Positions 1 through 10,407 are shown, numbered from the stretch's first letter. The stretch: 45,000 nucleotides of DNA from Adiantum capillus-veneris (GCA_014529385.2 CM043950.1:152586945-152631944); one strand, 5' to 3'. The notes: generated by a model not told the origin, from the sequence alone. Numbers and translations are program-made.

Positions 1-221
1 AAGCTCAACAGATCAGCCATTCCCTCAATACGTCAAGCTGTCCAAGACATAAGTTGCAGGCTTGTCAGGCATTTACAATTTACCCTAGAGTTTAATAATT
101 ATTGATAGGGAGCCTAGCTAGAGCCGATTTTACACATGAAAAAGAACTATACAACATTACTCGTTACAGGCACAGTTCAATTCGGAAGATGCTCACGCTC
201 CTCCGTTTTGGTAAAGTTAAT
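1..221. other. Left flank of the Harbinger element, no gene recognised
   Basis: I see no coding sequence, RNA gene or repeat with a recognisable partner here. The stretch ends at the TTA that I take as the left target-site duplication of the large Harbinger element. If that reading is right, this flank was once joined to the sequence that now begins at 33,338. Confidence 0.4.
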
Positions 222-261
222 TTAGAGCCTCGTCCCACCAAGTGGCTGTGGGGGATGGGTG
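222..261 (+). repeat. Left terminal inverted repeat of PIF/Harbinger, with TTA target duplication
   Basis: TTA at 222-224 is followed by a 37-bp repeat (225-261) beginning GAGCCTCGTCCCACCAAGTG. The reverse complement of 33,298-33,334 matches it at 35 of 37 positions by eye, and that copy is followed outward by TTA at 33,335-33,337. A 3-bp TTA/TAA duplication is the known signature of PIF/Harbinger transposition. A transposase and a SANT-like partner gene lie between the two repeats, which supports the assignment. Weaker similarity seems to continue a few tens of bases inward. The alternative, that both are fragments of LTR ends, is less likely because of the orientation and the flanking TTA. 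Confidence 0.72.
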
Positions 262-1019
262 ATTACAGCTTGTCATATCCCGTAAGTAGGTTGATCGGTC
301 ACGCTGGCCTTTTTTTTCAAAAAGAGCAATGAAAGGACCAGGTACAGCCTTTTACCAATTTTCCAGCGAACAAAGTCTTGTGTGACTTTTACAACGACCT
401 TTATATATTGAGGGGGAGAAGAGAGAGCTCTCCCGGAAGAGAGAGAGAGAGAGAGCGTGGCCGCCGCCTCCACCTACACCCTCTACAACGGCGGGCGACC
501 AAGGCAAACTCGAACGACAACGCGATGGCATCGAGGCTCTGAAGGCTTTCATTGGATGCGCGCGTAGGAAGGCCTGCTTAACCCTTTCATGAAGGAGGGT
601 TGAACACACCCCATGAGGGTAAGAGGAAAACACTTTACGATCAACCTATTGACCCTTGTTGTGTATAACAAAGAAAGATAGCATACTTGTGTTGAAAGGA
701 AAGCTAGAAGGAAGAGAAAGCTTCAAACATCAAGAAAGTAGTTTCACCCTTCCTTTTCACTTCTTGGAGGAAGACAAGTTTTCCTCCCAAAATTCTTTTT
801 TCCTCAAGGAAGTACCTTCAAAGTGAGCAAAAGCCTTCACAAAAACGACGAGTTTTTGTGAAGAGGCAACAAAGGTGTTCTTACGATGAACGACACGTGA
901 AGCGCTACAATTCTCGCAAAGCGAGGTTTGCATGCAACACAAATCGCGGAGCATACAAAACATAAAGACTTCAATTTCACAAGGTACAAGTTGACGTTTT
1001 TTTCTCTTCACATTAGTGT
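262..1019 (+). other. Non-coding stretch upstream of gypsy gag; possible 5' LTR/leader
   Basis: No gene is visible. A TATA-like tract (tttatatatt, near 399-408) is followed by a GA-rich stretch (about 418-456) and then leader-like sequence up to the gag ATG. This resembles an LTR promoter plus leader. I could not find a second copy of it 3' of the gypsy element, and no clear tRNA primer site stands out, so the LTR limits are undefined. Confidence 0.3.
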
Positions 1020-1882
1020 GTGTTTACCATGGCGAGTGAGGATATCCCACCTACACACAATGTTGATTTTGAGCACATAGATCAAAATCAGGACACCACG
1101 GTTGCTGCTGACACTAATATGCATGATGATGATCTAGGAGATCATGGGCTTGTAGATATGGCTTCTCTCAAGACTTTGGAACATCTCCAAAGCGTACTTG
1201 AAAGCAACCTCTCTGCATTCAATGCAAAGGTTACCAATCTTATGGAGTTACTTGTGAAATTTATGAATTCATCGACAGCTCAAGGAGCCACAAGTGGCAC
1301 AGTTAAAGGGAACCAAGGTCGCTTGATTCAAGGAGTCCAAGAGACAAGTGGCACGGTTCAAGGGGGCCAAGCTCGCACAACTCAAGGAGTCCAAGAGACA
1401 ACTGCTTCAAAAGATGCAGAAGGTAGCAATTCATTACTTAAGAATATCATCATTCCTGAGTTTCACTCGGAAGAGCGTGATCACAACAAGGATGCAGTCA
1501 ATACGTTCTTACATAAATGGAGTGATATTCATGTATTGAGACACACCGGGATATAAAGACGGCTATGGAAACAAGTCTATCTCTTAAAGGCAAGGCCTAT
1601 AAGTGGTGGATGACATTTCCAATAGATGCCCGTCCTCCGTCTTGGGCTACGTTTCAAGATTCTTTGTCCAAAGAGTTTTTGGACTCCAATGAAGAAAATA
1701 GGAATTGGTTAGCATGGAATGCATGTCCCATGTTTGGCCTCTCTCTCACACAGTATCGAGAAATCATATTAAAACTAGAAGGTCTAGATGAATTCCAAAA
1801 GATATGGGTTTTTAATAGGGGCCTTGACAAAGACTATCGTCTTCATGTCAAGACCGGACATCCAAAAACTTTGGAAGACTGA
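1020..1882 (+). pseudogene. gag: gypsy 1 gag (nucleocapsid precursor), frameshifted and truncated
   Basis: Gag packages the element's RNA. The first frame (1,020-1,556) has an acidic N-terminus, then a short repeated segment around SGTVQGGQARTTQGVQE, and runs into the start of the retrotransposon gag domain. A frameshift near 1,556 moves the reading to 1,565-1,882. There, residues such as KGKAYKWW, the SW.TF motif and a Q-Y region are typical of the Retrotrans_gag fold. No zinc knuckle follows. The frame stops at 1,882, and the sequence jumps to the end of reverse transcriptase about ten bases later, so the gag C-terminus and protease were lost in one internal deletion. Confidence 0.72.
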
Positions 1883-1885
1883 AGA

Positions 1886-3702
1886 TGAACACATAGAACA
1901 TTTATGATTAGTGTTTGAACAACTACGAGCTCACGTGCTATATGCTAAGAAAAACAAGTGCGAGTTCTTTAAAATAGAGATATATTACCTCGGTCATGTG
2001 ATCTCTTATTTTGGCATCAAGATGGACACTGACAAGGTCATTATCATTCTTCGATGGCCACATCCCAACACGGTTGAGGAGCTTCACATATTTTTAGGCA
2101 TGGCTGGATTTTATTGAAGTATATCCGTGACTATGCCAAAGTCACAGTTCCTATGACAGATCAACTTACAGCAAAAGGTAAGACCTTTTCTTGGGAAGAA
2201 GCCCAAAAACGTAGTTTTGAACTGCTCAAGGTATCTATAGCCACTTCTCCCATCCTAGCAATCGTTGATCCACTTAAGCCGTTTGTGGTAGAGACTGATG
2301 CTAGTGATAAAGCAATTGGTGTGGTACTTCTCCAAAAAGGAAAGAATTATAGCCTTTGAAAGTAAAAAGTTAGATAGAGCTCAAAAAAATTATCCTGTCT
2401 ATGAGCAAGAGCTCTATGCCATAATTCACGCTTTATGAAAGTGGCGACACTATTTATATGCTGTCGAGTTTGAATTATTTTTTGACCATGAGAGTATCAA
2501 ATGGTTTACTACTATTCAAACAGACTTGAAGAACCGTAAAGCTAGATGGGCCGAAATCCTTCAAGATTATGATTGTAAGCTACGATATCGCAAGGGGCGA
2601 TATAATGTAGTAGTGGATGCACTAAGTCAGATGCCTCAAATTAATTCACTTACTTTCACGAAAATAAAGAGTGGATTTTTTGAGTCATTACGTGGCAAGT
2701 GTGCACAAGATCAATCATATGCTAAAGTGTGGAGTGCAGTTTTAAAAAGGGATCCCTCACACTCACATGTCTCTGTACAGCCAAATCAACATGTCTCTGG
2801 ACGTATAGATAAAAACTCCAACACACAAAGCTCCACCCCTACTCAAGAAAAGCTTAAGCGATGGAAGAATTTCTCCATTGATGATGGATACTTACTCCAC
2901 AAAGGTAGAGTATGTGTGCCAAAGGACTCAGACACTAGGTGCCAAATCTTATTTGAGTGTCACGATAGTCCAAGTGCTAGTCATCCAGGTATTCGTAAGA
3001 CATATGCCTTAGCTTGATGGTAATTTTATTGGCCGAGCTTATATCATGATGTTCAAGAGTACGTTCTAAACTGCCAACAGTTCCAAGCTAATAAGGCAGA
3101 GCGTCTCAAGGTAGGTGGCCTTTTAGATCCTTTAGAGATTCCACAAGGTAAGTGGGAGAGTATCTCTATGGGTTTTGTAGTAGGACTACCTACTACAAAT
3201 CGTGGCCATGATGCCATATGGGTAATTGTCGACCATCTTAGCAAGATGGGTCGACTCATTCCCACTAAGGCTATGGTTAAGACATCGAAATTAGCACGGC
3301 TATTTCTAGAAAGTATACATAAACTCTACGGTCTTCCAAATGGTATCATTAGTGACAGAGATCGAAAGTTCGATAATCACTTCTGGAGAGCTGTGTTCCA
3401 AAAGTTGGAATCTAAACTTAATCTAAGTACGGCTGATCATCCAGAAACGGATGGTCAAACAGAAAGAGTTAATCAAGTACCAGAGGATATTCTACAAGCA
3501 TACGTTAGCAAGAAGCAAACTAATTTAGAAGACTACTTACCTATACTGAAATTTGCTTATAACAGTTCAAAGCATATTACTATAGGGTTTAGTCCATTTA
3601 TGCTTTTGTATGGATTTCAACCTAGATAACCCACTACGGTGGGGTTGGCTAAGGAGAAGATATAACAAGCAAAGGATTTTCTCCAAGACCATTTTGACAT
3701 TA
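1886..3702 (+). pseudogene. pol: gypsy 1 pol remnant: RT end, RNase H, integrase core
   Basis: The first readable residues (about 1,886-2,117) match the end of gypsy reverse transcriptase: LRAHVLYAKKNKCEF, then YLGHVIS, then the thumb. The catalytic YxDD half is absent. RNase H follows (2,114-2,640) with ETDASDKAIG and an EQELYAI stretch, broken by stops. The integrase zinc region (H..H near 2,960-2,985) and core (3,150-3,629) are next. The core keeps ISDRDRKF and the glutamate of DGQTERVN. The first catalytic aspartate appears as glycine in SMGFVVGLP, where the family has SMDF. A stop at 3,627 and the insertion at about 3,703 end this piece. It is non-functional. Confidence 0.8.
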
Positions 3703-4078
3703 GGAGATTTCGGAGATCTTTTGGAGGGCCTTTTGGAAGAGAGAGGAAAATAAGCTCCTCCAATGAGAGTAGATTGATATTAACAAAAATATAAAAGGTG
3801 TCTCTCTCCTCATTTAATAATCTAGTGGTCCTTGAAGACGATCACTCTCTTTCATTTAATGCGAGCACCTTTTTCAGAAGGTAGATGCGGTGCATTTGAT
3901 ATGGCTTACGTCATCACTAGAATTCAAAAAGTTACAAAACTATCAAGTGGTGCAATATTTTGAAACTTTTGATACTGTCAATGCGTCCGGAACGCCCGAA
4001 TATCTTAGAAATGAATGTCCAATTGCGTAGCTCCGACATCCAAAGAGGCAAAGAATGTCAAAAACCCCTAAAAGAACA

Positions 4079-4147
4079 TTTTACTAACGGCGTGCGAGGG
4101 GCATTCCAAAATTTTGGAATGCCTCATCGCGCGCCGTTAGTAAAAAA
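4079..4147. repeat. Near-perfect hairpin inside the left fold-back arm
   Basis: The bases tttactaacggcg pair with cgccgttagtaaa, and the centre gcattccaaaattttggaatgc is itself self-complementary, so this segment can fold completely on itself. A related, more decayed hairpin lies in the right arm around 4,890-4,955. Confidence 0.8.
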
Positions 4148-4327
4148 CCCCTTTTTTCCTCTTTTAGAGAGCTTTTTGAGAGGAAAATGTCAAAAAATCT
4201 CTAAAAAGGTCTCCATATTTCACATAGGTTTTTTCTTCATCATCTTAGCCTTAGAGATCATAATTTTGGGTCTATAAGAGTGAGCACGCACACCCATTGT
4301 TACAATTCTACAAAGTGCATTTTGATC

Positions 4328-4485
4328 ACACACACACACACACAGACATACAAATATAACATACACACAAACACACAGAGACACAAATATAACATACACA
4401 CACACAGAGACACACACACTCACAAACACACAGACACACAAATATAACACACACACACACACACACACATAAACACAAAGAGCCC

Positions 4486-4540
<55 letters not shown>
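4328..4540. repeat. CA-rich then CT microsatellite in the fold-back loop
   Basis: Runs of (CA)n broken by repeats of the phrase aaatataaca occupy 4,328-4,470, followed by (CT)n from about 4,485 to 4,538. Open frames through this region are simple-repeat translations and not genes. Confidence 0.9.
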
Positions 4541-4541
<1 letters not shown>

Positions 4542-5354
4542 CTATAGGCGCGCGTAGAGAGGCACAACCGGTGTGCATGTCTCTATGCGCGCGTTTAGTA
4601 CTGTGCATCCACCAGTGTATGTGTTTATGTGTGTATGTGTGAGTGTTATAGAGAGAGGAAGTAAGGCGGGGAAAATAGAGAGAGAGAGTCTTTCTGTTGT
4701 TTTTTGAGGTCAAAACATGCTCCACGCGCGCCATTAGTAATGGGAGTCTCTTACTCTCTCTCTCTTTAAATATGCTAAGCTATAGAAAGGAGAGAGAGAG
4801 AGAGAGAGCATGGTGCAAAAGTGCAATAGAGAAACATGGGTAGGCTTTATCGAAAGATAATTGTCCAAAAATCACTAAAAGGAGCTTTGTACTAACGGCG
4901 CGTAGAGGGGCATTCTAGCATTTAAGAATGCCTCCTCGCGCGCCTTAAATAAAAAGCCCATTTTTTGGGGTTTTTTGACATTTTTTGCCTCTCCGGATGT
5001 CGAAATGAGACAAGTAGACATTCGTTTTTAGGGTATTTTGGCGTTCCGGACGCATTGGTGGTGTCAAAAGCCTCAAAATCTATCACTATTTGACAGTTTG
5101 TGACTTTTCAACTTTCAGTGATGACGTAAGCTGCCTTGAATGTGTCGCACCTGCCTCCTGAAAAAGACGCTCACATTAAATAAAAAAGTGACCGTTTTCA
5201 AGGACGATTGGGAATATAAATCTACTTTTTAAAGTGTCTGATTGTCCTTTTGGACGTCCTCACAAGGTGCAAGTGCATTTTAAAAAAAGTTTCTAGAGAG
5301 AGAAATACAATTTCTTACAAGGCCCTCCAAATGACCTCCAAAATTTTCTAATGC

Positions 5355-5880
5355 ATGCTTCGAGTTGCTCGACAAAATGTTAAGCAAGCTCAAGATGCAT
5401 ATAAGAAGTACGCAGATGAGCATCGTTGTCTTGCTACTTTCGAAGAAGGAGACAAGGTTTTCTTCAAAGTTCTAGAACATTCAAAAAGTCTGAAGACGGA
5501 AAAGTTGCTAAACTATCACCACGCTATTGTGGACTGTTTACCATTCTCAAACTTATAGGTCAAGTGGCCTATAAGTTAGCTCTTCTAGAGCACTCACGAG
5601 TTCATCTTGTTTTTCATGTTAGCCGTTTATGAAAATAGCTAAGACAAAATGATAATGTCATTGACACAAGTGTGTTAGTTGACCTTATCGAACCGCAAAG
5701 CATCCCTCATGAACTTGAAAAGATTTTGGATTCTCATGAGCTAAACACCAGACATCATGTCAGACGACATGTGTTGGTAAAATGGCTAGATACACTTGAA
5801 GAAGGTTCTACATGGGAGATTGTCTCCGCACTTAAGAAATTTTTTCCTACATTCGTTTTTGAGAAAGAAAACCATTCTCC
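5355..5880 (+). pseudogene. pol: gypsy 1 integrase C-terminus and chromodomain
   Basis: This continues the integrase gene after the fold-back insertion. QDAYKKYADEHR is the helical linker before the C-terminal domain. A frameshift around 5,500 separates it from RYCGLFTILK and GQVAYKLALLEHSRVHLVFH, the GPF/GPY-like module. After stops near 5,630, the chromodomain spans about 5,700-5,850, with ILDSHELNTR, VLVKWL and the STWE tryptophan typical of chromovirus integrases that read chromatin marks. The frame runs straight into the G-run at 5,883. Confidence 0.78.
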
Positions 5881-5882
5881 AA

Positions 5883-5905
5883 GGGGGGGGGGGGGGGGGG
5901 GGGGG
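5883..5905 (+). repeat. Run of 23 G at the polypurine-tract position
   Basis: An uninterrupted G homopolymer follows the chromodomain where gypsy elements carry the plus-strand primer tract. It is probably an expanded polypurine tract. Its exact length may be affected by sequencing or assembly error. Confidence 0.8.
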
Positions 5906-6048
5906 TAATGTAAGGACATGGGTCCTTCAGGCAAGGCCATCAGTACGATTGGATAGTGCATACGCTAGGGGGAGGCTATTTAAGATAGCATGGTTGGGTG
6001 GAGACTAGCACATGCATTAGCACCGCCCTTTCACACACAGAGAGAGAG

Positions 6049-6092
<44 letters not shown>

Positions 6093-6194
6093 GGAGAACA
6101 TTGGACTGCAAAATTCATTGCTTGCGATCATTCCAAGCGTCATAATTGCGGTACAACAAGCCAAGCAAATTATGTATCAATGCTCAAATCTACC
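5906..6194 (+). other. Region between gypsy 1 and transposase, with GA repeat
   Basis: TGTAAGGACATGGG at 5,909 could start a 3' LTR, but I found no matching copy upstream of gag. A (GA)n tract fills about 6,041-6,089. The last 100 bases would be the 5' untranslated region of the Harbinger transposase. No gene is visible. Confidence 0.35.
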
Positions 6195-7433
6195 ATGGAG
6201 GCCGACGACAACAACTCCATCAAGCTCATCATGCGTGTTATCCCTCTCACATTGGCGGGAGGAACGATTTCATGACAACCTCGCTTTGCAAGAGACCCTG
6301 TAGTGCCAGAACTTGGATGGTACATCAAGCCTAGGTCGACCATAGACTGGTGGAACCACTTCGTCTTTCACCCACGTGCTCATGATGAACGATGGAGAGA
6401 GATATTTTTCTTGCCTTTCAATCTCTTCATCAGGAGAGTCATTGATTTGGTTAGAAAAGATATCAAGCAAAAGGCAATTCTAGTGTAGCTGCGTAATATT
6501 CCCGGCCGGATTTGGTCTCCAGAGAAGAAAGTCAAACTCACCATCATGCTACTCTCTTCAGGTAATAGCCAGAACCATGTTGCAAATTGTTTTGGGTGTG
6601 GTTGCTCCACTGTATCAAAATTCTTGTATCAGTTTGTCATTGCATTGATCAAGAATGCGGGATTGCTAGTCTGTTGGCCTCAAACAGAAGGAGAGATTGC
6701 AGAGATCAAAGAAGATTTTCGTGCAGTCCATGGTCTCCCAAATTGCTGTGGTGGCATAGATGCTACACATGTGAATATGTATCACCCAAAGAATGAGACC
6801 AATGAAGCTTGGTTTGATAGAAACGAAAACTACAGTATGATCATCCAGGGCATTGTAGATGAAAACATGAAGTTCTTGGATGTGAACATTGGCTAACTCG
6901 GATCTTGCAACGATAAGAAAATTCTACGTACTTCTCGATTCTATAGATTATGCCAAGGCCGAGAAGAATGATTGGTAGGTCAACCATTTGTTCACGACCT
7001 CAGTATTCAAGAATATATTGTGGGTGATGGAGGGTACATTCTCTCGCCTTGGCTACTCATTCCATATCCAGGCGCTATGTTAGATTCTATTAGTCATCGC
7101 AGGTACAATTTTTTGCACTCGTCAACAAGGATTGTGGTCGAGCGTGCTTTTGGCCGCTTGAAGGAGACATGGAAGTTTGTTGGTGGCACAATTAGATCAA
7201 CCAATCTACTCACATTGCCTGCAACTCTACAAGCATGCTGCATCTTGCACAACATGCTAATGGATCTAGCAGTAGAGCAGGAGATCGAGGTGTGTCAAAT
7301 CGATGTAAATGACCCTCTTCTTGACAATCCATTTTCCCTAGATGTTGGAGGTGACCTTGAAGATACCCCTGAAGGTGTAGAGTTCAGAGAGACCATGCGT
7401 GAGTACTTGGATGCGCAAGGGTTAAGAGACTAA
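6195..7433 (+). pseudogene. PIF/Harbinger transposase (DDE superfamily nuclease), four in-frame stops
   Basis: The enzyme cuts and joins DNA at the terminal repeats and acts with a Myb/SANT partner protein. I chose the ATG at 6,195 because it opens the frame that runs unshifted to the stop at 7,431-7,433, giving 412 codons, a normal length for the family. The N-terminal helical part includes DERWREIFFLPFNLFIRRV. The catalytic triad is recognisable: the D of GGIDATH (about 6,756), the D of VGDGGY (about 7,025) and the E of VERAFGRLK (about 7,139). Stops interrupt at 6,273, 6,486, 6,894 and 6,969, with no frameshift. Most of them could be C-to-T or G-to-A changes. It is a dead gene but structurally complete. 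The convergent neighbour on the - strand is the SANT partner. Confidence 0.85.
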
Positions 7434-7604
7434 TTGCCTACCAAGCTTGATGTAGAAGCTATAGGAATTCTTCATTAATTTCTAGTAATGGTCTGAATCA
7501 ATTGGGTCTTTCTAGGGCTCGTCTTAACTATAGTCTTCCGACCTCTTCGTAGCTTCACTCTGTTATTAGTTTCCCATCGTGCACCTTTTCTTTATGATTG
7601 AGTC

Positions 7605-7610
7605 AATAAA
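7605..7610 (+). terminator. Polyadenylation signal of the transposase gene
   Basis: AATAAA lies about 170 bases after the transposase stop, a usual distance for a plant near-upstream element. The assignment rests on position and motif only. Confidence 0.45.
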
Positions 7611-8291
7611 AATTTATTTCTTTCCTTTCCTTTGTGAGCGAATTGGTGAAAGTACAGAGGTACTATGTAGCTATTTCTCTAGTGGTATAACATCATTTTG
7701 AAAAATTATTGTTCCCCAACAAGGATTACAAAAAGTTAGTATTGATTACTTGTTACTATCTTGAACATGGATTTCTCATGATAGTTAATTGCATCAAATG
7801 TGTTGTCTATTCATTGGTAGACAGTGTAGTGCGGCTTCTGAGGCATAAAAATCGTAGTTTGTACCAGCAGCTTGTGGGCTTCATATTTCATACGGGCTTC
7901 ATATTGATTACGCTTCACCTCCCACAGGCAAAGAAGGTTACAATAAATCCAAATCTCGGTCAAAGATTGAGAAGGTTACATTGCATTGATAGCTGAGGTA
8001 CACTATCTACGATGATTACATGGCGCAATTTCAAAAGCTTCAGTGCAGACTCTTGTTGACTGTGCACAGGCAACAAGAGCATTTGCATACAACTCTGACA
8101 TAATAAAAGCTTGCATTGACTGAATTCTAGCTGAGGATAATCGGTTGCCATTGCCTCGATTTTGCCACGAGAATGTACGTCAATCTCGAAGCCCCGCTAA
8201 CAGGGACTCTTTATGACAGATTAGTTCTCAGGTGCAGATGACCAAAAAAAGAGTATTGTGCAGCGAGAAAATGACACAAACTGACACAAAT

Positions 8292-8297
8292 TTTATT
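8292..8297 (-). terminator. Polyadenylation signal of the SANT gene (- strand)
   Basis: TTTATT on the + strand reads AATAAA on the - strand, about 245 bases beyond the SANT stop codon at 8,542. The call is by motif and position only. Confidence 0.4.
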
Positions 8298-8541
8298 CAA
8301 AGCCATAGTAAACTGAACTTATGCGAAATTGAACCTTGAAATTACAGATTTGATTAAACTGAAAAGCTTCTCGATAATGCATAACTTTTGCCTACAGCAA
8401 CACAAACTTTTGACACCTTAAAGAAAAATACAATACTCAACTAAAACAATACATCTGCAAAATCCCCAAAAAGAAGAAAGTTGTGTTCATATGGTCGATA
8501 ACATTGAAGCCAAACAAGACAACCATACAATTTTTGTAGTG

Positions 8542-8796
8542 CTACATCTTATCAGCAATCCTGTTCAAGGAATTTGAGAGTCCTTCTATCCCCAATGCCA
8601 AACACAACCCGATTTCATTTTTTGTACGCTCAAGGTTGATAATGTCCTTGTGTCTTACATTTTTGGCTTCCTCTGCAGCATTGAGTGCTTGTGAAATCAA
8701 ACCCACATCGTACACATGGGACCGCTTTTGTACTCGCTTCGGGACCCCACCATTGGTGGGAGTCCTCTCAAAGGTTTCATCCATGTAGTCACTATC
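8542..8796 (-). pseudogene. SANT-like partner gene, C-terminal piece (copy A)
   Basis: This is the C-terminal coding part of the Harbinger second gene. In this family the Myb/SANT protein helps bring the transposase to the nucleus and to the terminal repeats. The piece reads MDETFERTPTNGG, then a basic KRVQKR stretch, then a charged helical segment (EEAKNVRHKDIINLERT), and ends IADKM with a stop at 8,542-8,544. Its 5' side ends at GATAG (8,792-8,796 in reverse), directly abutting the 3' LTR of gypsy A. The same sequence recurs in inverse orientation at 17,392-17,786 with roughly one difference in twenty bases. The family assignment rests on the joined gene, since this piece alone is not diagnostic. 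Confidence 0.6.
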
Positions 8797-10407
8797 TGTA
8801 ACATTTAATGGCCTAAAAACTTGTGTGTAGAGGAAATTAGCATGAACATAGTGGGCATTTCATTAGAATAGATTCGTAATGAGAATTACAAGAGTGCTTG
8901 GGTGGAGAGAGCAACAAAAAGCATAACACCTAGTTAGATAGCATGAACAATACTTTCAAAAGAGAGAGAAATTAAGATATTGACAATAGTTGAGGACCGG
9001 ATTTACATGGAGCCAGTTCCCCCTCCAAAAGGCTTTGTATTATGGTTTCTCCCATCAAGAGAGACATTGTACAATACAATTCCTTGTGTTCCTTCAAGAA
9101 TAGTTAGTGCAATGAAGATAAAAGCTTCATGCACCAAGCAAAACACTTATCAGCCACAACATCAATTGTCTCCGGTCTCAGACCCAAGACCTCACACATC
9201 TTCGAAGATGGTGAGAGCTAGCGGGGTATGAGAGTAGATTGAGAGGAAGAAGGAGTATTATTACGAGAAAGATGTACATCTCCTCACATAATCACTCATA
9301 TTAGCATAGCTTAGCTTAGTAATTAGCATTGTAGAGGAGATGAGCATGCATTGAAGCTTGGCTCTTGGTTGGATTTGCATCACAAAGCCGAGAGTTGTTG
9401 GTGTAGGCCTCCCTTCTCACAAGCTTGGAGTAGGTGATAAGCTTTCCATTAAATCTTGAGAAGGAGAGACTCTTCTTAACTTCACACATGATATTGTGTA
9501 AGTGTGTGTGTGATAATGCCTTGCAAAAATCAGCCCCCTCTCTCTCTTGGTCGACCCCTCTTGCTATTTGCTCATGCTACCCTCTCATTGGACCTCCCTA
9601 GGGCTATAGCCAATGACAATTAAGCAGCATAAGTGATAGCCTTCTGACATGTGTCCCCCTTTCCCCTTTTGTGAGAGATTTAGGTAATTTAATAATTCAA
9701 CTAAACTCTCATTGGACCCCTTTGCCTCCTGGACAATAGAAATCAGGCAAGCCATTGGGCTGCTGAATGCTCATTGGACCCCTTGGAAGACTGTCCAATA
9801 GTCTTCTACAGGGCTTAATTGTCATTGGTTCTTTTATTAAGTGTTTTTAAATTAATTAAACTAGATTTACTCTAGCCTAATTCTCATTGGTCCACCTCCA
9901 AGGCCATCCAATAGGATTTGGGTACACCTTGTGGGCATTTGGGCTAGGGAGATGACATGTGTCCCTCATTACCTTTGTGTAAAGGGAGCTTGTGTGTGTG
10001 TGTGTGTGTGTGTGTGAATTTATCTCTCATCCCCTACAAGCAAGGATGGCCCCCTCTATGTAGGGATTGCTAAACACTTTTGGGGCACGCACAAAGCATC
10101 CAATTTTCCCAAAGTTTGACCTTTGGACACAACCTTTGGACACAACCTTTGAATTTTGGAACCTTAGCATTTTGGAAGTCTTACTGGGCTGAACCTTAGG
10201 GTCTTTTAAGCCCATTATTGCACATGGCTCTTTTGCAGATGGCCCCCTCTTTGGATCCCTATTTTCCCTCCTTTGGATCCCTACTATGGCCAGTCTGCTA
10301 GCTTAAACAACGTTCTAGCTTTTTCTCCCCTGGCACTTCCCCATATTAAATGATCAGTTTAACATGAGAAAATCATTTAGGAGAATTAGATATTGATTAT
10401 TATGACA
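8797..10407 (-). repeat. gypsy A 3' LTR (1.6 kb)
   Basis: Read on the - strand it starts TGTCATAATAAT and ends GTTACA, giving TG...CA termini. It lies just after the gypsy A polyprotein and is followed by GATAG. A second complete copy lies at 15,796-17,391 in the other orientation, and a third partial copy at 17,787-18,066. The open frame at 8,980-9,231 belongs to this non-coding LTR and is not a gene. A (TG)n tract lies near 9,991-10,015. Confidence 0.85.
9585..9915 (-). promoter_or_regulatory. CCAAT/ATTGG module cluster in the gypsy A LTR
   Basis: About five CATTGG(A/T)C-type motifs are each followed after some tens of bases by an opposite-strand CCAAT, for example CTCATTGGACC with CCAATAG. 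The array is kept in the other LTR copy (16,240-16,600). CCAAT boxes bind NF-Y in plants, so this could be an LTR enhancer. That function is inferred from motif recurrence only. Confidence 0.45.

Larger units (their letters stand above)
3703..5348. mobile_element. Fold-back element with about 450-bp inverted arms, inside gypsy 1 integrase
   Basis: The sequence 3,703-4,150 reappears in reverse complement at about 4,890-5,348 with good similarity. Both arms contain GGAGGGCC near the outer end, an ATTTAATG.GAGC.. block, GCTTACGTCATCACT, and ATGCGTCCGGAACGCC. The middle (4,260-4,800) is microsatellite-rich with no coding sequence. On its left the gypsy frame reads KDFLQDH and on its right it resumes MLRVARQN, so the element sits within the integrase gene. 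I see no transposase. It may be a fold-back or non-autonomous MULE-like element. The target duplication is unclear, with only short A/T-rich sequence at the junctions. Confidence 0.75.
1020..5905 (+). mobile_element. Defective Ty3/gypsy chromovirus (gypsy 1), internally deleted and interrupted
   Basis: In order on the + strand there are gag, the end of reverse transcriptase, RNase H, integrase with its zinc-finger region, a 1.6-kb fold-back insertion, then the integrase C-terminus and a chromodomain, ending in a G-run where the polypurine tract should be. This order and the chromodomain place it among plant chromoviruses. Protease and the catalytic half of reverse transcriptase are missing. 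Frameshifts and stops are scattered throughout. Matching LTRs were not found, so its true ends and target duplication are unknown. By position it lies inside the Harbinger element. Confidence 0.8.
7434..8429. other. Convergent 3' region between transposase and SANT gene
   Basis: AT-rich non-coding sequence with a + strand AATAAA at 7,605 and a - strand AATAAA at 8,297. I see no ORF with family resemblance. It separates the two convergent Harbinger genes. Confidence 0.5.

Noticed and set aside
4220-4567. Cysteine/valine-rich ORF
   Set aside because: It is a translation of the CA repeat in the fold-back loop.
8980-9231. Open frame repeated at 16,957-17,208 (EDRIYMEPVPPPKGF), looking like a conserved protein
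   Set aside because: Both copies lie inside the 1.6-kb gypsy A LTR. The apparent conservation reflects LTR identity and not coding constraint.
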